Shown here in pieces: positions 5,377 through 6,428 of a stretch of DNA of 6,428 bases; positions within the stretch are counted from its first letter, which is position 1; each line of letters opens with the position of its first letter. The position numbers and the translations under genes are program-made. The stretch comes from an uncultured Clostridia bacterium. Its GTDB lineage: Bacteria; Bacillota; Clostridia; Oscillospirales; Acutalibacteraceae. Below the pieces are notes generated by a model that saw nothing but the letters and a program-made list of their open reading frames with translations, did not search any database and was not told where the DNA came from. The stretch is from assembly GCA_947165615.1 (NCBI GenBank), contig CAMVBD010000087.1:1-6428 (forward strand), given 5' to 3'.

Positions 5377-6428
5377 TCAGCGGGCTGTTTTGCGTTGTTT
5401 TTGCGACTCGGCGCGGGCGATCATTTCCCGCATGGAGGCAGTCTGCCCTTCGGTAAAGTCCCCGCCGTAGGTCACGCGGGCCAGTTCCCTTGCCCGGTCG
5501 TCCCCATTCAGGGGCGTGATGGCGGTGTAGGTCTTGCCGTCGACGACGGCCTTGGACAGGAACAGGTGCGTATCCGCGAACGCCGCGATCTGCGACGAGT
5601 GGGTGATGCACAGCACCTGCGCGGTCGAAGAGAGCGAGGACAGGCGCAGGGCGATCTTGCCGGCGGCGGAGCCGGACACCCCGGCGTCGATCTCGTCAAA
5701 GACGAGGGTGCCGATCTCGGAATCGCCGAGGACGTTTTTGAGCGAGAGCATCACGCGCGAGAGTTCGCCGCCGGACGCGACCTTGTCCAAAGGCTTCGGC
5801 GCTTCGCCGGGATTGGCGGAAAACCAGAACGCGGCGGCGTCGGCGCCCGAGGGACAAAACGGCACGGCCTCCACGTGAACGGGGAAAACGGCGCCCGGCA
5901 TGTCGAGAAAGCGCAGTTCCGCTTCGACGGCTCCGGTCAGCCTTTTTGCGGCCTCCCGCCGTTTTTGGGACAAAACCTTTGCGGCGGCGGTCGTCTCCTC
6001 CAGCAAAGCGGCTTCCTCCTCCTCCAACTTTTGCAGGCGCTCCTCGGCAAAGACGATGGCGTCAAGCTCTTCTTCGGCGTTTTGCAAAAACGCCAGCATT
6101 TTTTCTTCGGTGTCGCCGTATTTGCGGGAGAGGCGGTATAAGAGATCCAGACGCGCCTCGATCTGTTCGGGGTCGTCCTCGTTTTCGGTGAGCTGCCGGT
6201 AGGCGTCGTCCAAAACGGACGCCGCGTCCAGCACGGTGTCTCTGGCGGACTCGATGGTCTCCGCGATGGGCGCGAGGTTTTTGGCGACGTCGGTGACGCG
6301 GTCCAGTTCCCCGGCGGCGGAGCCGAGCAGCGTGTCCGCGCCGACGCCGTCCCCGTCCCCGATGAGCGCCGAAAGCGCCGAGGCGAGAGCGGAGGTGACC
6401 TTGCGGCTGTTTTTGAGGACCCGCTGGC
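5377..6428 (-). CDS. recN: DNA repair protein RecN (SMC-like ATPase), C-terminal part
   Basis: RecN is a cytosolic SMC-family ATPase that acts early in double-strand break repair and recombination. About 350 codons are visible of a usual 550-570. The frame stays open past the GTG at 6234 to the right edge, so that GTG is internal, and the N-terminal Walker A lobe is outside the window. Seen in order: the end of the first coiled-coil arm and the hinge region; the LDLLYRLSRKYGD segment (about 6147-6109) typical of RecN; the returning coiled coil with long Glu-rich stretches; the ABC signature ASGGELSR (about 5778-5755); Walker B with catalytic Glu in TLVFDEIDAG (about 5709-5680); and the H-loop ITHSSQIAAFAD (about 5607-5572). 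The C-terminus ends with the usual ELAR...GG...T block. The H-loop reads HSSQ where B. subtilis RecN has HLPQ. It is probably the last gene of its operon. Confidence 0.97.
   Translation of the reverse strand, partial: QRVLKNSRKVTSALASALSALIGDGDGVGADTLLGSAAGELDRVTDVAKNLAPIAETIESARDTVLDAASVLDDAYRQLTENEDDPEQIEARLDLLYRLSRKYGDTEEKMLAFLQNAEEELDAIVFAEERLQKLEEEEAALLEETTAAAKVLSQKRREAAKRLTGAVEAELRFLDMPGAVFPVHVEAVPFCPSGADAAAFWFSANPGEAPKPLDKVASGGELSRVMLSLKNVLGDSEIGTLVFDEIDAGVSGSAAGKIALRLSSLSSTAQVLCITHSSQIAAFADTHLFLSKAVVDGKTYTAITPLNGDDRARELARVTYGGDFTEGQTASMREMIARAESQKQRKTAR

Overview
This 6.4-kb window has high GC, strong Shine-Dalgarno sequences (AAAGGAG/GGAGG) and short intergenic gaps with hairpin-plus-T-run terminators. 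Together with the gene content (a clostridial-type GH2 glycosidase, RecN, and DUF2500 and DUF6054-like small proteins) this suggests a high-GC member of the Clostridia, most likely an Oscillospiraceae/Ruminococcaceae-like gut commensal. That placement is inference from sequence style and family resemblance; no rRNA or tRNA is present.

Left half, plus strand. A family 2 glycoside hydrolase (beta-galactosidase/glucuronidase type) runs in from the left edge and ends at 2179. Next is a type I phosphoribosyltransferase (2247-2807) closed by a UUCG-loop terminator. Then a membrane-anchored alpha/beta hydrolase (2943-3905) has its own extended -10 promoter. Two closely spaced hairpins at 3922-3992 separate this rightward block from the leftward genes.

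Middle, minus strand. A three-gene cluster is read leftward from a recognisable promoter at 5054-5026: a 74-residue zinc-ribbon protein, a DUF6054-like protein, and a membrane-anchored DUF2500 protein. All three have good ribosome binding sites. None has a known function, so the cluster is an uncharacterised small operon.

Right end, minus strand. The C-terminal two thirds of the DNA-repair ATPase RecN enters from the right edge and stops at 5377. Between recN and the small operon lie about 320 bases without a convincing gene but full of structure. They hold a strong hairpin directly after the recN stop, then an array of small hairpins whose stems differ while the linkers (ATTTCAC on plus, GTGAAAT on minus) stay constant. 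After these come a long imperfect hairpin followed by seven U's in the recN direction, and a perfect 16-bp palindrome just upstream of the operon promoter. This intergenic element is the most unusual part of the window. It reads as a structured 3' UTR or dispersed hairpin repeat ending in an intrinsic terminator.

There is no sign of CRISPR, transposase, phage, defence or secondary-metabolite genes.
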